Assembly: GCA_003486225.1 (NCBI GenBank)
Contig: DNGN01000184.1
Span: forward strand, 1-8,210
DNA length: 8,210 nt
DNA from: Chloroflexota bacterium
GTDB taxonomy: Bacteria > Chloroflexota > Anaerolineae > Anaerolineales > UBA11579
Direction of reading: 5' to 3'
The notes beneath the pieces are model-generated. The model ran no database searches and was not told the DNA's origin. It was given only the letters and a program-made list of their open reading frames with translations. The position numbers and the translations under genes were made by a program. Shown here one piece after another: positions 5,734 to 8,210 of the stretch; position 1 is the first letter of the stretch, and each line of letters opens with the position of its first letter.

Positions 5734-7200
5734 CTAAATCGGAAAAAATACCAGCCCTAAAAGTACGCCTAAAACCCCCATAATCATCAATGCAAAGAAT
5801 GCTACCAATGCTCCAGAATTTTGTGCTTCGAATCCTGCGAGATCCTGCAGGCGTTTACGCCAACGAACCGTTTGGCTGGCCCAATCCTGCCCGAGCCACA
5901 TAAACGCCATAAAACCTAAAATCACCAAGACCACAAATAGCAGATCGGCGGTTGACCCTATCTGGACCAGACCCACCATTTTGAACCAGCCGCCATGCAC
6001 CAACAGCAATCCATGGAGACGGATGGCATCCAACAGGGTGACAGCTGGCTGAATGCCAACCGTTCGCACATAAAAGAATAAATTTCCTGTCAGGATGGCA
6101 TAAAAGGCCAGCGAAGCTGCAAAACCAGCGAGCACCCTGCCGATCAGGACGCTTGTAATCAGGGTGCGCTCCAACATCCTGCGAATAGTTCGTGCGAGCA
6201 AAAAACTGCCCCAAAAAAGCATCAGTACCAGCGGAAGAGTGCTGAAGATGATCACCAGGATCGTTACCCGACCCCCAAGCGCAGTAAAAGGTGCGCTGAG
6301 CAATCCATTCACCAGGCCAATTAAAAATCCCATTAGCCAGGCCGCAGCAAACCCGTTGATCAATGCAAAGACCTGGACTGTCAATGACCGATCGATAAGT
6401 GAAACCAGCGAAGCCATGATCTGCGGGGCAGGTATCACAGGTGGTTCAATACTCCCCAGCCAAAGAGATTCTTGATAATAAACCGCTGCGTCTCCCAGGT
6501 TGCCATGTTCTAGTTTCGATTTGGCAATCTCCATCAGCAATTTGGCATTGGCCGGCCTTAAGCGCTTGTCTGCGGTAAACAGATTAAACAAGGTGATGGG
6601 GGTAAAAATCAGCCCAAACGGGATCCCCAACCAACCCACAGACAGGGTAATCAGGACAGCCAGCCCAAAATACCGGTTGGCATGTCGGGCACAATAGACA
6701 CCTTGAAACATGCGGCGAAAGGTGATGACGACCAAACTGAACACAAACGGATAGCTGATCAGGCGCAGGGTTTCATCCTGCACGTCACAAACCTGGCAGG
6801 AAATTTGATCAGCCCCAAATTCCTTTGCAACCACTGGGGCTCTAGGGATGGCAGGGTCCAAATGCGGTTGGGGTCTGGGTGTCATTGAAGATGATTTTTG
6901 ATTCAATACAGGCAAAAGCTGTCTTATTTTGACAGCCAGAAATCGGTTGATCCTGAATACTTGGGCAAGCTGGTTGGATAAAGCTAGGCGGTGCTCCGGC
7001 GTATCGTCTTCAACCATTTTTCTGACGGCCATCATCACAGCAGACCGCAGCGCCACCTTAGGATAGATCGCATCCCAGAGCGCATACGCATCCCTCTCTT
7101 CTGCGCTAGCGCCAGTAGTGAGGGGCTGCTTGATGATTAATTTCATTAAAAAAGGGGCCAGCTGGTCAACAACTTGACGCGCCAGTCGGGTGTCTTCCAT
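5734..7200 (-). CDS. Multi-pass membrane protein of unknown function with helical N-terminal module and putative metal site
   Basis: I cannot name this 488-residue protein. Residues 1-98 are soluble and helical; the pattern ALWDAIYPKV ... AVRKMVEDD ... ALSNQLAQVF ... IRQLLP resembles the small helical module found at the start of many bacterial signalling and STAND/conflict proteins (effector-associated-domain-like; inference). A proline-rich linker (107-122) leads to C135, C138, C170 and H173, a CxxC...CxxH set that could bind zinc, with a hydrophobic segment (150-162) between the pairs. SVGWLGIPFG (187-196) lies in a hydrophobic stretch (178-208). Residues 217-250 (AKLLMEIAKSKLEHGNLGDAAVYYQESLWLG) look like one TPR-type helix pair. 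Further membrane segments follow near 280-300, 310-337, 350-375, 418-438 and 463-486. AGGAG lies 12 nt before the ATG, longer than usual. The 20-bp gap to mvk (convergent) shows no terminator. Confidence 0.85.
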   Translation of the reverse strand: MEDTRLARQVVDQLAPFLMKLIIKQPLTTGASAEERDAYALWDAIYPKVALRSAVMMAVRKMVEDDTPEHRLALSNQLAQVFRINRFLAVKIRQLLPVLNQKSSSMTPRPQPHLDPAIPRAPVVAKEFGADQISCQVCDVQDETLRLISYPFVFSLVVITFRRMFQGVYCARHANRYFGLAVLITLSVGWLGIPFGLIFTPITLFNLFTADKRLRPANAKLLMEIAKSKLEHGNLGDAAVYYQESLWLGSIEPPVIPAPQIMASLVSLIDRSLTVQVFALINGFAAAWLMGFLIGLVNGLLSAPFTALGGRVTILVIIFSTLPLVLMLFWGSFLLARTIRRMLERTLITSVLIGRVLAGFAASLAFYAILTGNLFFYVRTVGIQPAVTLLDAIRLHGLLLVHGGWFKMVGLVQIGSTADLLFVVLVILGFMAFMWLGQDWASQTVRWRKRLQDLAGFEAQNSGALVAFFALMIMGVLGVLLGLVFFPI

Positions 7201-7265
7201 TAAACAGGTCTTCTCCTAAACATCCGCCGTTTAAACTTTTCAGCCCAAGGTGTGTCTTAGCCGCG

Positions 7266-7294
7266 TTAATTTTACTCTATAGTTGTACTATAAT
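7266..7294 (+). promoter_or_regulatory. Possible second, upstream promoter of the dGTPase gene
   Basis: A perfect TATAAT (7289-7294) lies 17 bp after TTAATT (7266-7271), which matches the -35 consensus at only 3 of 6 positions. It would begin transcription near 7301, about 83 nt before the start codon. It overlaps the inverted repeat described at 7278-7292. It is weaker than the downstream promoter at 7324-7352. Confidence 0.25.
7278..7292. promoter_or_regulatory. Operator-like inverted repeat between the membrane protein and dGTPase genes
   Basis: TATAGT-TGT-ACTATA is a perfect 6-bp inverted repeat with a 3-nt centre. It covers the candidate minus-strand -10 (TACAAC, 7287-7282) and overlaps a perfect plus-strand TATAAT (7289-7294). 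A dimeric repressor bound here would block leftward initiation and the upstream rightward start. Part of the symmetry could arise simply from two AT-rich -10 boxes meeting, so it is a candidate only. Confidence 0.35.
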
Positions 7295-7311
7295 GAAACA
7301 GCACTTGTCAA
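7282..7311 (-). promoter_or_regulatory. Candidate promoter of the unknown membrane protein gene
   Basis: On the minus strand a consensus TTGACA (7311-7306) is followed by 18 bp and TACAAC (7287-7282, 4 of 6). Transcription would start near 7275, leaving a leader of about 75 nt that includes AGGAG. This -35 is arranged head to head with the consensus -35 of the dGTPase promoter, 12 bp away. Confidence 0.4.
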
Positions 7312-7323
7312 AACTTGAAACAA

Positions 7324-7352
7324 TTGACATGGAAATACTCCTCGATTAGACT
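7324..7352 (+). promoter_or_regulatory. Main promoter candidate of the dGTPase gene
   Basis: A perfect TTGACA (7324-7329), a 17-bp spacer and TAGACT (7347-7352, 4 of 6). The start would be near 7359, giving a short leader of about 25 nt that contains the AAGGA ribosome site at 7369-7373, 10 nt before the ATG. Confidence 0.5.
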
Positions 7353-7383
7353 ACTCTAATATTGCCGGAAGGAAGTAAAACCT

Positions 7384-8210
7384 ATGATCTACAACCGTGA
7401 GAAGCTGGAAGCTATTGAAGAGGAGATGCTCGCCCCGTATGGCGTTTGCAGCAGCCAAACCAAAGGCCGCAATTTCCCCGACCACGAACCCAATTACCGC
7501 ACATCCTTTCAGCGCGACCGGGACCGCATCCTGCATACCACTGCCTTCCGCAGATTGGAGTATAAAACCCAGGTATTTATTAATTACGAAGGGGACTACT
7601 TCCGCACACGCCTGACACACACGCTTGAAGTTGCCCAGATTGGGCGTACCCTGGCACGGGCCTTAGGCGCAAACGAAGACCTGGTCGAAACTATCTGCCT
7701 GGCGCACGATCTCGGGCACCCTCCTTTTGGCCATTCTGGTGAGGTTGCCCTGCACCGCCTGATGAAAGACTACGGCGGGTTTGATCACAACAAGCAATCC
7801 TTCAGAATTGTTACCAAGCTGGAAAAACGTTACGAAGATTTTCCAGGCCTTAACCTCACATGGGAGGTTTTGGAAGGCATCGTGAAACATGAGACGGAAT
7901 ACGATGTCTCGGATGCCCGCGAGTACAACCCCGACTTGCGCGGGCATCTCGAAGCCCAGCTTGCCAACGTCGCCGACGAACTGGCTTACACCGCTCACGA
8001 TTTGGACGATGGTTTGCGTTCCGGCATGATTACGCCGGATATGCTCTCCGGGATCGAAATTTGGGAGATCCTGCGCGAAGGTATTCAATGGAAAAACGAA
8101 CACCTCTCGGATCTCAATCGCCACCGCCTGATCCGCCACCTGATCGGTCTGCTGGTCTCCGATGTGGTCAACGCAACTGCAGAAAAGATAAAAACAGGTA
8201 AGGTTAAGTC
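7384..8210 (+). CDS. dgt: HD-domain dGTP triphosphohydrolase-like protein, N-terminal part, cut by the window edge
   Basis: dGTPase-family HD phosphohydrolases cleave dNTPs to deoxynucleosides and tripolyphosphate, and so shape the dNTP pool. The first 275 codons are present. Family motifs are clear: RDRDRILHTTAFRRLEYKTQVF (44-65), RLTHTLEV with metal ligand H79, LAHDLGHPPFGHSGE with H108 and D109 (106-120), FDHNKQSFR (133-141), and ADELAYTAHDLDDGL with D198 (197-211). The H...HD...D metal set is intact. The spacing and lack of long insertions suit the dGTPase-like (type 2) group rather than the longer E. coli Dgt, so the preferred dNTP is uncertain. AAGGA 10 nt before the ATG supports the start. 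It diverges from the unknown membrane protein gene. Confidence 0.95.
   Translation, partial: MIYNREKLEAIEEEMLAPYGVCSSQTKGRNFPDHEPNYRTSFQRDRDRILHTTAFRRLEYKTQVFINYEGDYFRTRLTHTLEVAQIGRTLARALGANEDLVETICLAHDLGHPPFGHSGEVALHRLMKDYGGFDHNKQSFRIVTKLEKRYEDFPGLNLTWEVLEGIVKHETEYDVSDAREYNPDLRGHLEAQLANVADELAYTAHDLDDGLRSGMITPDMLSGIEIWEILREGIQWKNEHLSDLNRHRLIRHLIGLLVSDVVNATAEKIKTGKVK

Noticed and set aside
7351..8139. Minus-strand frames of 89 and 158 codons opposite the dGTPase gene
   Set aside because: The plus strand carries a complete set of HD motifs in the same stretch; the antisense frames have no recognisable features.

Overview
The window holds eight protein genes and no RNA gene, insertion sequence or CRISPR array that I can support. 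It looks like a stretch of bacterial core chromosome. The mix of LepA, TlyA, an HD dGTPase, a bacterial mevalonate kinase and a decaprenyl-phosphate phosphoribosyltransferase-like UbiA protein, with mid-range GC, best suits Chloroflexota (Anaerolineae-like). That assignment is an inference from gene content, not a demonstrated placement.

Layout: (1) 1-1059, minus: N-terminal 353 residues of the GTPase LepA/EF4, cut by the window edge. (2) 1060-1407: a 348-bp gap without a convincing gene. (3) 1408-2190, minus: complete rRNA methyltransferase TlyA. (4) 2191-2315: a compact divergent promoter region. (5) 2316-2975, plus: an unrecognised lipoprotein, convergent with (6) 2988-3638, minus: a hemolysin III/PAQR-type membrane protein whose start is best placed at an internal ATG behind a strong Shine-Dalgarno. 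(7) 3904-4773, plus: the UbiA-family DPPR-synthase-like enzyme, followed after 4 bp by (8) 4778-5713, plus: mevalonate kinase. (9) 5734-7200, minus: a 488-residue multi-pass membrane protein of unknown function, with a helical N-terminal module, a CxxC...CxxH putative metal site and at least five to seven hydrophobic segments. (10) 7384 to the right edge, plus: an HD-domain dGTPase-like protein, cut by the window. The last two genes diverge from a 183-bp promoter region that holds a 15-bp inverted repeat.

How the genes relate: the DPPR-synthase-like gene and mevalonate kinase form an evident two-gene operon that joins isoprenoid precursor synthesis to a polyprenyl-phosphate-using enzyme. LepA and TlyA both act on the ribosome and lie in the same direction, but 348 bp separates them and each has its own promoter candidate.

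No clearly new system is visible. The points most worth a second look are the unknown membrane protein with its shared operator-like repeat facing the dGTPase, and a leaderless-promoter layout (-10 box, exactly 6 nt, then ATG) seen at tlyA and the UbiA-family gene, with a weak third case at lepA. Genes with a visible Shine-Dalgarno instead have promoter candidates farther upstream.
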